Source of the DNA: a bacterium
GTDB taxonomy: Bacteria > Eisenbacteria > RBG-16-71-46 > CAIMUX01
Direction of reading: 5' to 3'
DNA: 51,704 nt
Assembly (NCBI GenBank): GCA_030431975.1
Contig: JAUIHP010000032.1
Location: forward strand, 1 to 51,704
The stretch's first letter is position 1, and each line of letters starts with the position of its first letter. Shown one piece after another: positions 41,702 through 50,542 of the stretch. Below the pieces are notes generated by a model. That model ran no database searches. It was not told the DNA's origin and was given only the letters and a program-made list of their open reading frames with translations. The position numbers and the translations under genes are program-made.

Positions 41702-43318
41702 ATGTTGAACCGTGCTGTTGTTCGAAGGCTCCTGTTCCTCTCTGCACTGCCTCTTTTTCTTTTATTGATCGTATCCTGTAGCGACGAGAATAACTCGCCC
41801 ACGGTGCCGTTGGATGAGACTCCGCCTGGACGGATCTCGGATCTCTCCGTCGTTCTGTCCGCGCGCGCGGACTCCGCTGTCCTTTCCTGGACGGCACCGG
41901 GCGGGGACGGCAGCAAGGGCAAAGCTGCGACCTATGATGTGCGGTATGCTTCCAGTCCGCTGACAGAGCAGACGTTTGCCGGTGGCACTCCAGTGTCCGA
42001 CCTTCCATCTCCAGCGGACACGGGCCAGACCGAGTCACTCAAGGTTCCCAACCTGCCCACAGGTGAGTGGTACTTCGCCGTAATCGCGGTTGATGACGCT
42101 GGCAACCGGTCTGAGATCTCGAATGCGGTCGCGGCTGGGATCGTGAACGCGGAAGCCCCCGCTATGGTCGACGACCTGTCTATCGTGGCGGCGAGTCGGG
42201 ATCAACTGACAGTGTCCTGGACGGCCCCCGGGGCGGATGGTGACCTCGGCACGGCCTCGCACTACGACCTTCGCTTCTCTACGGAAGTGATCTCGGCGAA
42301 GAACTGGGCATCCGCCACTCCGGTGGTGACCCAGCTGGTTCCTTCGGTCGCCGGAACCATCGAAACCGCGGTTGTGAACGGGCTGGAGCTTGGAGTCACG
42401 TATTACCTTGCGCTTCGTTCCGCCGATGCTTCCGGTAACGAGTCACCGCTTTCCAATGTTGCTTCAGCCCCAACGGTTGCGTTCACTCAGGTGACGACGT
42501 CGCCCATCGAAGACGGAATCGCGGCAGCCCCTTGCTGGTCGCCGGACGGAACTCGGATCGCGTTCCATGCCAACTGGGAAGGGCCGAATGACATTTGGGT
42601 TCTTGAGTTGGAAGGAGGACGGACTCTTCTCCAGATCACTGACTCAGAGATGCTGGACATGGAGCCGAGTTGGTCACCCGACGGATCGAAGATTGCGTTC
42701 GCATCGAACCGCAACGGATCTTTCGAGATATGGTCGGTGGAGCCTAAGGTCGGCGCCACTCCTGAGCGCTTGGGCGGCGCTCTCGGGCTCTTCGCCGCCG
42801 AGCCTGCCTGGTCTCCGGACGGTGCGCGTGTGGCCTTTCAGGCTCCTCGGCAGTTGCAGATGTTTAGCAACTACAACATCTACTCGATCCCGGCGGACGG
42901 TGGGACAGCGGAGATTCTGTTGGAAGGGGGTGGCCAGCCCGTCGGCGACCCCGCGTGGTCGCCGGACGGTAGGAGTCTGGTCCTTCTCTCGGGGCGATCG
43001 GTGACCTGGGATTTGTGGCTCTTTACCGTCGAGAGTCGAGAATGGTCAAGGCTGACGACGTCACTCATCAGCACATTCAACGAAAACCCGGCGTTTTCGC
43101 CCAGCGGCCGTTCGATCGCGTTCGAGTCCAACTGGACCGGCAACTCGGAGATCTACCTGACCACAACGAACGGCAGCGACCGGCGCGTGAAGATCACCGA
43201 CGGGGAAGGGGAGAAGCGCGAAGCAGCATGGTCTCCGGACGGAACGATGCTGGCGTACCGATCCAACCGCACAGGGTCCTACGAGATCTACATTCAGCCC
43301 GTCGACGAGGATCAGTAG
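41702..43318 (+). CDS. Lipoprotein with two Fn3 domains and a TolB/WD40-like propeller
   Basis: A 538-residue lipoprotein. The ATG at 41702 is followed by LLFLSALPLFLLLIVSC, a lipobox with Cys26. Two fibronectin-III-like domains follow: PPGRISDLSVVLSARADSAV with GNRSEISNAVAA, and PAMVDDLSIVAASRDQLTVS with GNESPLSNVAS. From about 280 there are six PD40/TolB-type blades marked by CWSPDGTRIAFHAN, SWSPDGSKIAFASNRNGSFE, AWSPDGARVAFQA, AWSPDGRSLVLLSG, AFSPSGRSIAFESN and AWSPDGTMLAYRSNRTGSYE. Propellers of this type bind peptides or proteins; some neighbours of peptidases use them as gates, but no peptidase is fused here. It is on the same strand as the large FG-GAP protein, 229 bp upstream. Confidence 0.87.
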   Translation: MLNRAVVRRLLFLSALPLFLLLIVSCSDENNSPTVPLDETPPGRISDLSVVLSARADSAVLSWTAPGGDGSKGKAATYDVRYASSPLTEQTFAGGTPVSDLPSPADTGQTESLKVPNLPTGEWYFAVIAVDDAGNRSEISNAVAAGIVNAEAPAMVDDLSIVAASRDQLTVSWTAPGADGDLGTASHYDLRFSTEVISAKNWASATPVVTQLVPSVAGTIETAVVNGLELGVTYYLALRSADASGNESPLSNVASAPTVAFTQVTTSPIEDGIAAAPCWSPDGTRIAFHANWEGPNDIWVLELEGGRTLLQITDSEMLDMEPSWSPDGSKIAFASNRNGSFEIWSVEPKVGATPERLGGALGLFAAEPAWSPDGARVAFQAPRQLQMFSNYNIYSIPADGGTAEILLEGGGQPVGDPAWSPDGRSLVLLSGRSVTWDLWLFTVESREWSRLTTSLISTFNENPAFSPSGRSIAFESNWTGNSEIYLTTTNGSDRRVKITDGEGEKREAAWSPDGTMLAYRSNRTGSYEIYIQPVDEDQ

Positions 43319-43547
43319 ATCTCACCATCCCGACTTGCGGGGACCGCGCCATTGAACGCCTCGGGGCGGCGTGGACGGAAGGGAACACACTGAAGCGTCG
43401 GCGAGCCGGGCGGAATGTTGTTCCGAATGTATCAGCCGCCTCCTCTCCTGCCACTGCGGACTGGGACTTGGCCTTTCCATGATCACCACCCCGGTGCCGG
43501 ACGGGCGGGATCGAATCGAACCCACAGAGTCGGGTAAGGGGGAACAG

Positions 43548-46196
43548 ATGATCAGCCATAGCTCTATTCGCACGATTGCGTTGCGTTGGACGAGCGGGCT
43601 CGCTTTGGCCACCTGCGCCGCAAGTGTCGTCCAGGCAACCGGATACTTCCAGGCTCCGTGGCGCAGCTTTGAGACCGCCGAGACCTCAGCAGCTGCGGGC
43701 AACTACCTTCTGGAGGTCGCTTCCGGGGATCTCAATGGCGACGGTCGCGACGACGTCGTTGTCGGTCAAGCCGTCGTCACCGGACGATTGAAGGTCTTTC
43801 TCGCTTCCGGTTCGGACGGAGTTACTACAGCGAACTTCGAAGCACCCGTGACCTATCCACTTTCCCACGGCGCATGGGGAGTCTGTCTGGCGGACTTGGA
43901 TGGCGACGGCGATCTCGACATCGCGGCCACGGATACGGATCTCAATGCCACGGTTTCCCAGGTTGCCGTCCTTCGCAACGACGGCAACGGTGCCTTTGGA
44001 GCCGCGACGTATTTTCCTGCAGGACCAAACGGTCCGGCTGGAATCACGTCCGGAGACTTCGACGCGGATGGGGACCTCGACCTGGCCGTCGCCAACTGGG
44101 GGTTGGCCGGAACCGGCGACGACATCACCATTCTCAGCAATGACGGAAACGCCGCCTTCGGTTCGCCCCTCGTCTATCCGGTCTCGGACTCTCCGTACCG
44201 TCTCGAGTCGGGAGACCTTGATGGGGATGGAAACCTCGACCTTGCCGTTGCTCACGATGAAGGCGCGACGGTGAGCGTACTTCTGGGGGCCGGGGACGGT
44301 TCGTTCGGGCCTCCCACCGACTACTCCGGGATCTTCGGACAGGTCAATGTTGGGCTCTATGCCGCCGTCGCCCTGATCGACGCCGATGTCGATGGCGACC
44401 TCGACATCGCCTACACATCTTCTTTCGCTTTCAACCAGTCGGAGAACGACGGTCGGCTGGCCCTACTTCGCAACGACGGGTTCGGGGCCTTCCAAGTCGA
44501 TCTCTATCCATATGAACTCCCGTTCGAGAACGTCGTGTTCGATCTTGCCGTCGCGGACCTCAACGGAGACGTGTATCCGGATCTTGTCGGTGCGCAGTAC
44601 CACGAGGCGGGCTTTCTCACCTTCCTCGGGGACGGGAACGGCGGCTTTCTGGGAGCGGAACCCTATGCGTCCGCTGACGATGTCATCGCGATTGCGACAC
44701 CCGACTTCGACGGAGACGGTGACTCTGACGTCGCCACGGTCAACCGGCTCTATCCGTTACTCGGGGCTCACGAAAACGCGGGGGACGGAACCTTCGGGCG
44801 CTTACCGATCTTCGGTGACATGTTCGTTCACTTCGTCGTCGACATTGGCGACGTGAACGGAGATGGAAACCTGGACGCGGTCTCATCCCACTCCGGAGCC
44901 AGTCACTCGACCGTGAACGTGTTCCTCGGGGACGGTAACGGCCTCATGACCCAGAGCTATCAGACTCCGGAGGCGGACTACGGGTTTGCCAAGCTCCGCG
45001 ACCTCGATGGGGACGGGTGGCTCGACCTGCTTTTCGTTTCCGCCCCCGATAGACCGCCGTATGACTTCTTCACGGCGAAAGGGGATGGCGCCGGATCGTT
45101 CGGCCCGGTCGTACGATGGCCGCTGGGAACCTGTGGAAGCGCTCATCCCGCAGCCTTCGACCTGGATGTTGACGGTGACCTGGACGTGATCAACACCGAG
45201 GACCGGGGCTGCCCTGGCGTTCCCTTCTCAGGGGAACGTCTCTTCATCAGCATGAATAATGGTGATGGGACGTTCCAACCTGCATTCACCTTGCGGGCCG
45301 GACTCTTTCCGCGGAACGTCGATGCCGGAGATTTCGACGAAGACGGGCACCTGGACCTCGCTACGGTGGGCAACGGGACCGATGCCATTCTCTTCGGGAA
45401 CGGTGACGGCACGTTCGAACCGTGGGTGCCTGCCAACAAGAACTATGTTTCGGACAACATTCTCGTCCGCGATTGGGACGAGGATGGACATCTCGACATC
45501 GTCGCTTTGGAATCTGTTTCCAATGGCGTGGACGCGCTGGGCTTCCTTTGGGGAGATGGAGCGGGGGGCTTCACGCCGGGCACGGAGGGCCGCCACCCGT
45601 CGCTTCCATCACGGCTCGTACTTGCGACCGGTGATATCGACAACGACGGGGACGACGACGTGTTCCTCGACGGCGAACAGGACGTTCTTGCGTTCATCAA
45701 CGATGGAGCGCGCCAGTGGGTCGACGGCGGGCGCTACGGGATCGGTCGGGATGCACGGGCGATCACATTCGGGGATGCCAACAACGATGGGGTTGGAGAC
45801 ATTATCGGTCTCGCATCCATCGAGCAGCCGTCCGGTCTCTACGGCGGCCTGACCATTCTTCCCGGGGTTTCCCTGGATCCGGCCGGGGTGGAAGACGGCT
45901 TCGATGCGGTTTCGCCTACAGCGGTCGAAGGGCGATTCTCTCTTCGTGCGGTCGGACCGAATCCGTTTACCGGGGGGACCGCATTCCGGATTTCGGTGGA
46001 GGACACGCAAGACGTTCGTGTCGATCTATTCGATGCCGAAGGCCGCCGGATCCGTGAGCTGTACTTCGGGTCCGTGGAGCGACACAGCTCCCGTGAGATC
46101 CAGGTCGACGGAACGGGACTCTCTTCCGGGATCTATTGGATGGTGGTCCAGGGTGAGACCTTCGAAGCCGCCCGAAAGGCGCTGCTGGTGCGTTGA
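43548..46196 (+). CDS. Large secreted FG-GAP/VCBS repeat protein with FlgD/T9SS-like tail
   Basis: An 882-residue exported protein. The ATG at 43548 follows AAGGGGGAA and starts a signal peptide (IALRWTSGLALATCAASVV). About 13 FG-GAP/VCBS repeats fill residues 40-780, each with a calcium-binding loop such as DLNGDGRDD, DLDGDGDLDIA, DFDADGDLDLA, DLDGDGNLDLA, DVDGDLDIA, DVNGDGNLDAV, DEDGHLDLA or DIDNDGDDDVF. The blades should form one or two integrin-like propellers. The last ~90 residues are the Ig-like tail (PNPFTGGTAFRISVEDT, then LSSGIYWMVVQGE). Probably a calcium-stabilised surface protein or adhesin; no catalytic motif is seen. A terminator follows at 46305. The upstream 229 bp hold no gene. 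Confidence 0.88.
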   Translation: MISHSSIRTIALRWTSGLALATCAASVVQATGYFQAPWRSFETAETSAAAGNYLLEVASGDLNGDGRDDVVVGQAVVTGRLKVFLASGSDGVTTANFEAPVTYPLSHGAWGVCLADLDGDGDLDIAATDTDLNATVSQVAVLRNDGNGAFGAATYFPAGPNGPAGITSGDFDADGDLDLAVANWGLAGTGDDITILSNDGNAAFGSPLVYPVSDSPYRLESGDLDGDGNLDLAVAHDEGATVSVLLGAGDGSFGPPTDYSGIFGQVNVGLYAAVALIDADVDGDLDIAYTSSFAFNQSENDGRLALLRNDGFGAFQVDLYPYELPFENVVFDLAVADLNGDVYPDLVGAQYHEAGFLTFLGDGNGGFLGAEPYASADDVIAIATPDFDGDGDSDVATVNRLYPLLGAHENAGDGTFGRLPIFGDMFVHFVVDIGDVNGDGNLDAVSSHSGASHSTVNVFLGDGNGLMTQSYQTPEADYGFAKLRDLDGDGWLDLLFVSAPDRPPYDFFTAKGDGAGSFGPVVRWPLGTCGSAHPAAFDLDVDGDLDVINTEDRGCPGVPFSGERLFISMNNGDGTFQPAFTLRAGLFPRNVDAGDFDEDGHLDLATVGNGTDAILFGNGDGTFEPWVPANKNYVSDNILVRDWDEDGHLDIVALESVSNGVDALGFLWGDGAGGFTPGTEGRHPSLPSRLVLATGDIDNDGDDDVFLDGEQDVLAFINDGARQWVDGGRYGIGRDARAITFGDANNDGVGDIIGLASIEQPSGLYGGLTILPGVSLDPAGVEDGFDAVSPTAVEGRFSLRAVGPNPFTGGTAFRISVEDTQDVRVDLFDAEGRRIRELYFGSVERHSSREIQVDGTGLSSGIYWMVVQGETFEAARKALLVR

Positions 46197-46304
46197 CCCG
46201 TTTCCGATTCGCCGCCCTGGCGGATCCCCGAAAAAGAAAATGTCCACTCCCGCCCCGGTTCCTCGCCATGACTTCCTGAAGGGGCCAAGAGCCACGGTTC
46301 GAGG

Positions 46305-46331
46305 GGCCGAGAGTTTCGATTCTCGGCCTTT
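46305..46331 (+). terminator. Rho-independent terminator after the FG-GAP gene
   Basis: A perfect 8-bp stem (GGCCGAGA at 46305-46312 with TCTCGGCC at 46321-46328), loop GTTTCGAT, then TTT. It lies about 110 bp after the FG-GAP stop. Confidence 0.6.
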
Positions 46332-46381
46332 CGTCCGCGGGCTTCGGCCGATGCACCCATGCACTCAGGGAGGATTGAGCT

Positions 46382-47722
46382 TTGAGGCAGGTACTCATCG
46401 CTTTGACGGGGATACTCATCATGTCGACGTTTTCTCAGGCCGCGGATCCCGCGGACAGCCAGATCAAGGCGGCTCTCTACAGCATCGAGCGGGCCGAGCA
46501 GCAGTCGGCGGGACTGACCGCCAGGAACCAGGCGAAGATGAAGCGGGTCGCCGGAATGGTCGAGGATGCGGCGCTTCAGCTGGAGAAGTCCGGGAACCAG
46601 AGCCACGAGTCCTGGCAGTCGGCGCGGGACCGCCTGACCCTTCTGCAGTCTCGCCTCGAGGAACTCGAGAGCGCAGACGAGGCGCCTCCGACAACATCAG
46701 CGCCTCAGGCGGCCCAGACAAGAGCGGGAGTCGTCACTCCGAAAACACCTGCGCCGGCGGCAAATCCGGCCGCGACTGCGCCTGCCCCGACGCCAGCTGC
46801 GACCCCAAAGATCCAGGCTGCGAAGTCTGCCCACGCGGAGTTGGGTGACGTCAAGGCCCGGTACGATGAGATCGAGAAGCGGTCCCGTCTCTTCGTCCCG
46901 CGCACGCCCAACGCGCCGTTCCAGCGAGAAGCGGTGCTGACCTTCGTTCAGACTCTCGACGCGATGGAGGTTCAGGCTGCCGAGGACAATGCCTGGCTGA
47001 AGAGCGTTGTCGGGAACACCAAGGTCGTTACGGAGAGCATGATCGAGACGCTCATCCACAAGACCGGTGAGAGCGGCCGGGTGGCGGACATCGAGCGGGC
47101 ACACAACGACCTTGCGGACCGGCTGCGAAACCAGTTCGGTTCCGCTGACTTCTTCGCGTCTTCCGTTGACGAGGCCAAGGCTCAGCACTTCGAAACGAAC
47201 ATGGGCGTGATCTACGACGCACTGGGTGTGCTCGAAATAGTCGATCTCTACGAAAAGTCGTCGGGAGTCGAGGTCATGGATACGGCGGCGAAGCGGTCCA
47301 CCTACGAGACGGCACTGGACGGGCTGGCGGCCCGTACCGAGGAAGCGATTGCCGACACTCGGTTTCCATCCGTGCGTTCGACCGATGCCACACTTCTGGC
47401 CGCGGCCAAGGAGGTGCTCGCCCGTCCCGAGTATGAGGTCGGGGCCATCCAAAGAATGGGGATCACGTACGACAAGCAGAGGAAGACCACAGCCGAGGGT
47501 GACATCGACTGGGGAGCGGTCATGACGACCGTGCGGGTCACGGGCTACGAATGGGACGAGTTCGCCGTCACGACTGCGGAGAAAGAAGGCGACCAGTACT
47601 TCCTCTACTACAACCTTCTCAAGTTCTTCCACGTCGGAGGTTCCGACGTACCGACGGGCAAATGGACTCTGGGAGAGCGGCGGAAGTCGAGCCGGATCCT
47701 GAAAGAGAACATCGCGAAGTAA
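46382..47722 (+). CDS. Secreted helical protein of unknown function
   Basis: A 446-residue exported protein starting with TTG at 46382, 8 bp after AGGGAGG. Signal peptide: VLIALTGILIMSTFSQAADP. Residues about 25-100 are a predicted coiled helical region (QSARDRLTLLQSRLEELESA). An Ala/Pro/Thr linker follows (about 103-145, PAANPAATAPAPTPAATPK). The rest (150-446) is mostly helical (MEVQAAEDNAWLKSVVGNTK, VEVMDTAAKRSTYETALDGL) and ends in a conserved-looking basic stretch (GERRKSSRILKENIAK). I do not recognise a family. A periplasmic structural or envelope role would fit the linker design but is a guess. It has its own terminator-like hairpin downstream. Confidence 0.75.
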   Translation: MRQVLIALTGILIMSTFSQAADPADSQIKAALYSIERAEQQSAGLTARNQAKMKRVAGMVEDAALQLEKSGNQSHESWQSARDRLTLLQSRLEELESADEAPPTTSAPQAAQTRAGVVTPKTPAPAANPAATAPAPTPAATPKIQAAKSAHAELGDVKARYDEIEKRSRLFVPRTPNAPFQREAVLTFVQTLDAMEVQAAEDNAWLKSVVGNTKVVTESMIETLIHKTGESGRVADIERAHNDLADRLRNQFGSADFFASSVDEAKAQHFETNMGVIYDALGVLEIVDLYEKSSGVEVMDTAAKRSTYETALDGLAARTEEAIADTRFPSVRSTDATLLAAAKEVLARPEYEVGAIQRMGITYDKQRKTTAEGDIDWGAVMTTVRVTGYEWDEFAVTTAEKEGDQYFLYYNLLKFFHVGGSDVPTGKWTLGERRKSSRILKENIAK

Positions 47723-47791
47723 CGCGGAAGTTCGCGGTTCAGGTCCATGCAGATTCACGGGCCGTCAAGCTGTGAAGGTGAGCAGAATCAG

Positions 47792-47826
47792 GTTCGGCCG
47801 CGGTGCACCTGCAATCGCGGCCGAAC
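47792..47826 (+). terminator. Terminator-like hairpin after the helical secreted protein
   Basis: A perfect 11-bp GC-rich stem (GTTCGGCCGCG with CGCGGCCGAAC) with a 13-base loop, 70 bp after the stop. No T run follows directly (TCGTTTCG). The rest of the gap to 48027 is a purine-rich leader with no other gene. Confidence 0.5.
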
Positions 47827-47993
47827 TCGTTTCGGGTTCCAGCCTGTGTTAAGAGAGTCTCGGGAACTACGGACTACTCGTACCCAAAGAAACGCGCCAT
47901 GCTGAAGAGTCCATACTCGACACGAAGAATACTCGAACCGAGCTAGGGACATGAGCGGGCAGAAAGAGAGCAGATAGAGAAGTAGAGAAGAGA

Positions 47994-48017
47994 GGCAGAA
48001 ACAAAGGCAGAAACAAA
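47994..48017 (+). repeat. Perfect 12-bp tandem duplication next to the monooxygenase ribosome site
   Basis: GGCAGAAACAAA occurs twice in a row (47994-48005, 48006-48017) and is followed at once by GGAGG (48018-48022) and the ATG at 48028. The whole stretch 47951-48022 is strongly purine-rich on the coding strand, as in an unstructured translation leader. Confidence 0.6.
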
Positions 48018-48027
48018 GGAGGCGCAG

Positions 48028-49308
48028 ATGTTCGGTCATCACCGTGATCCCGATGTTCTCGTTGCCGGAGCCGGCCCTGTCGGCCTGTTCACGGCCCTCC
48101 ACCTCAAACAGCGCGGCTTAGAACCGCGTGTCGTCGATGAGGAGTGGCGCACCGCCACACACAGCTACGCGTTGGCCCTCCATCCGGAGGCGCTCCGACT
48201 TCTGGAAAGCGTAGGAGCCCTCCATCCATTGCTGGAACATTCGTACCGCGTACGCACCGTCGGTCTCTATGATCGGGTCGCGAAGCGCGCGGAACTCAAG
48301 CTCTCCGACCTTTCCGAAGACTTCTCATTCGTTGCCGTGACGCGGCAGGACGTGTTGGAGTCCGTCCTTGAGAACCGGCTGAAAGATGCCGGGGTCAAGG
48401 TGGACTGGAACCATCGCATCCTCTCTCCCGAGCACGAGGGGGACGTCGTCGGGGTACCGGTCCAAAGACTGACCAAGAGTTCGGGAGGCTACGCGGTCAC
48501 ACACAGTGAACTGCTTGTGGCCAAGGACATGCGCTGGCGCGTTCCGTACCTGATCGGTTGCGACGGTCACCGGTCGTTGGTGCGACGTGCTCTCGATGTT
48601 CCGTTCGAAGAGGTCGGTCCGCCGCTTCACGTCGCTGTGTTCGAGTTCAAGACGGACTTCGACCTCGGCAACGAACTGCGCGTCGTACTCAATGATGACG
48701 ACACCAACGTCATGTGGCCGATGCCGGATGGCTACTGTCGTTGGAGCTTCCAACTTCCCGATCAGGAGGCGGCACTCGATAGCCGTGTGAAAGGACGGTT
48801 GGCGGTTCAGCTCGGAGGGCAACACTACCCCGTGCTCGAAACGGAGCGGCTGGAGGAGTTCCTGGCCGACCGGGCGCCGTGGTTCGGTGGCAGCATCGAA
48901 GACGTCCGTTGGCGCATGGTCGTCCGTTTCGAGAACCGACTCGCGGCCTCGGCCGGAAAGGCTCGGCAGTGGCTGGCGGGAGATTCCTTGCACATGACCG
49001 GGCCGATCGGAGGCCAAAGCATGAATGTAGGACTGCGCGAGGGCTACGACCTCGCCCACCGCATCCACGCCGTTCTGCGCGAGGGAGCATCAAACGAACT
49101 GCTGCAGCAGTACGAGCATGAGCGCCACGCGGAGTGGCGGTTTCTGCTGGGCGTCGAGGGCGGACTGGAGCCGACGGAAGGTACGGATCCGTGGATCACT
49201 GCGCGAGCCGACCGGTTGGTCCCGTGTCTGCCGGCGTCGGGAAATGACTTGCGAACTTTGGCGTCGCAGGTCGGACTGGAAGCGCCGATGACCGCTGCCC
49301 GCGTGTAG
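48028..49308 (+). CDS. FAD-dependent aromatic-ring-type monooxygenase
   Basis: A 426-residue flavoprotein of the p-hydroxybenzoate-hydroxylase fold. The N-terminal dinucleotide-binding motif is VLVAGAGPVGLFTALHLKQR (residues 10-29), the middle DG motif is LIGCDGHRSLVRRALD, and the GD motif is WLAGDSLHMTGPIGGQSMNV followed by GLREGYDLAHRI. These three bind FAD and NAD(P)H; the usual reaction is hydroxylation of a phenolic or polyketide substrate. Length is typical (about 400). GGAGG lies 5 bp before the ATG. No biosynthetic neighbours are present, so the substrate cannot be inferred. The 12-bp repeat array starts 20 bp after its stop. Confidence 0.92.
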   Translation: MFGHHRDPDVLVAGAGPVGLFTALHLKQRGLEPRVVDEEWRTATHSYALALHPEALRLLESVGALHPLLEHSYRVRTVGLYDRVAKRAELKLSDLSEDFSFVAVTRQDVLESVLENRLKDAGVKVDWNHRILSPEHEGDVVGVPVQRLTKSSGGYAVTHSELLVAKDMRWRVPYLIGCDGHRSLVRRALDVPFEEVGPPLHVAVFEFKTDFDLGNELRVVLNDDDTNVMWPMPDGYCRWSFQLPDQEAALDSRVKGRLAVQLGGQHYPVLETERLEEFLADRAPWFGGSIEDVRWRMVVRFENRLAASAGKARQWLAGDSLHMTGPIGGQSMNVGLREGYDLAHRIHAVLREGASNELLQQYEHERHAEWRFLLGVEGGLEPTEGTDPWITARADRLVPCLPASGNDLRTLASQVGLEAPMTAARV

Positions 49309-49327
49309 GCGATTGTCGTGGCGTCAC

Positions 49328-49380
49328 CCGGGTCGGCATCCGGGTCGGCTCCTGGGTCGGCATCTGGGTCGGCATCCGGG
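49328..49380. repeat. 12-bp tandem repeat array after the monooxygenase gene
   Basis: Four units of C(C/T)GGGTCGGC(A/T)(T/C) (49328-49375) plus a partial fifth, differing only by point changes. They fall between the monooxygenase stop (49308) and the stop of the convergent AraC-type gene (49441), so no protein is affected. Confidence 0.7.
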
Positions 49381-49440
49381 GTACCGAGTTCGAGGACTCA
49401 AGCTCGACTTCCACGAGGAAGACGTCCTGCGCGCGGTGCT

Positions 49441-50343
49441 CTATGTGGTGGCTTCGACCGGAAGGAGGAGGTCCAACTCGAAATGCTCGAAGCCGTGTGC
49501 GAAAGGTAAGCCGATCCAGGACTCGAAACACGGGAGGTCGGCCGGGACCATTCCGCTTCGTGGAAGCCAGGTGCCGTAGAGCCAGTCGAGTGCGCGTTGC
49601 TCCAGGTCGATGCCTCCCCGAATCTCGAGCGTCGCGACCCGCATGGGTGGGAAACAGATGCGGCCGATCTCGTCCTCCGGCTCGACCCCGTTGATCACGA
49701 CCCCGACGTCGTAGCGGCACCGCTCTGCCGCCACGATGTCGGGGTCGTCCCACATGTAACCCAACCACGTCCCATCCGCTGCGTTTCTGGCTTCGGCCCA
49801 GGCGACGAGCTTCGCGGCCGCATCCGTGACGAGCCCGGGGCGGTACGGATCCAGGACGCGTAGGTACGCCACTTCTCTCGAGGGGAGGTCCACGAAGTGA
49901 ACTTCGAAACCATCAGGGTTCTCACCCGGGGGCAGTCGCTCGAGCAGGTTTCGGAGTTCGGGCTCCTCAATGGCAGCTTGCAACTCGGCTCGCCTTTGAT
50001 CCCGGAGCGACTTGAGATCGAACCGACTGGGAGCGACTCCGTAGCTCTGCTTGAAGACGCGGGAGAAGTTGGAGCTGGACCCGAAGCCACAGTCGAGCGC
50101 GACCTGGGTGAGATTGGCGCGGGGGTTGTGAGCCAACATACGAAGTGCGCGCTCCAGGCGTAGTCGCGTGATGAACTCTCCCAAGGTTTCCCCGATCAGC
50201 GATCGAAAGACGCGGTGGAAGTGGCAGGGGGAGAAGCAGGCGACTTCAGCCATGTCTTCCAGACGGATGGTGTCATCGAGGTGCTCGAGGATGTGGTCAA
50301 TCACTCGATTCACCCGCTGCGTGTAGTCATCGCTACGCTCCAT
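49441..50343 (-). CDS. AraC-family regulator with GyrI-like effector domain
   Basis: A 300-residue transcription factor. Residues about 8-108 are two AraC helix-turn-helix units: IRLEDMAEVACFSPCHFHRV with FRSLIGETLGEFITRLRLER, and NLTQVALDCGFGSSSNFSRV with FKQSYGVAPSRFD. Residues about 140-298 are a GyrI-like/SOUL-fold ligand-binding domain (REVAYLRVLDPYRPGL, CRYDVGVVING, FPPMRVATLEIRGG, FELDLLLPVE). The Rob/MarA-type plus GyrI arrangement senses small, often cationic, compounds and activates detoxification genes. AAGGA precedes the ATG. It is divergent from the glyoxalase-fold gene, which may be its target. Confidence 0.92.
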   Translation of the reverse strand: MERSDDYTQRVNRVIDHILEHLDDTIRLEDMAEVACFSPCHFHRVFRSLIGETLGEFITRLRLERALRMLAHNPRANLTQVALDCGFGSSSNFSRVFKQSYGVAPSRFDLKSLRDQRRAELQAAIEEPELRNLLERLPPGENPDGFEVHFVDLPSREVAYLRVLDPYRPGLVTDAAAKLVAWAEARNAADGTWLGYMWDDPDIVAAERCRYDVGVVINGVEPEDEIGRICFPPMRVATLEIRGGIDLEQRALDWLYGTWLPRSGMVPADLPCFESWIGLPFAHGFEHFELDLLLPVEATT

Positions 50344-50542
50344 GGGTTCCTTTCAGCGCGAGGTCCTTTCCGTTACTCCCCTCGCGTCAGTTTACGAGGA
50401 GATCGGGTCGACGTCCGCCCCAACAACGCCGGAGCCGATGAATCGCAAGATCTGTCAAGACCTTCAGCCGGATCCTCGGGCATCGTTCGGAGCAACAAAT
50501 GCGACCCGCTGATTTCCCGTGTTCATCCGGAAGGAGTTGATC

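Noticed and set aside
46697-47758. 353-residue minus-strand frame
   Set aside because: Antisense to the helical secreted protein, which has a signal peptide, ribosome site and downstream hairpin.
49328-49380. Possible CRISPR array from regular repeats
   Set aside because: The units are 12 bp and directly adjacent, with no unique spacers and no cas genes nearby.
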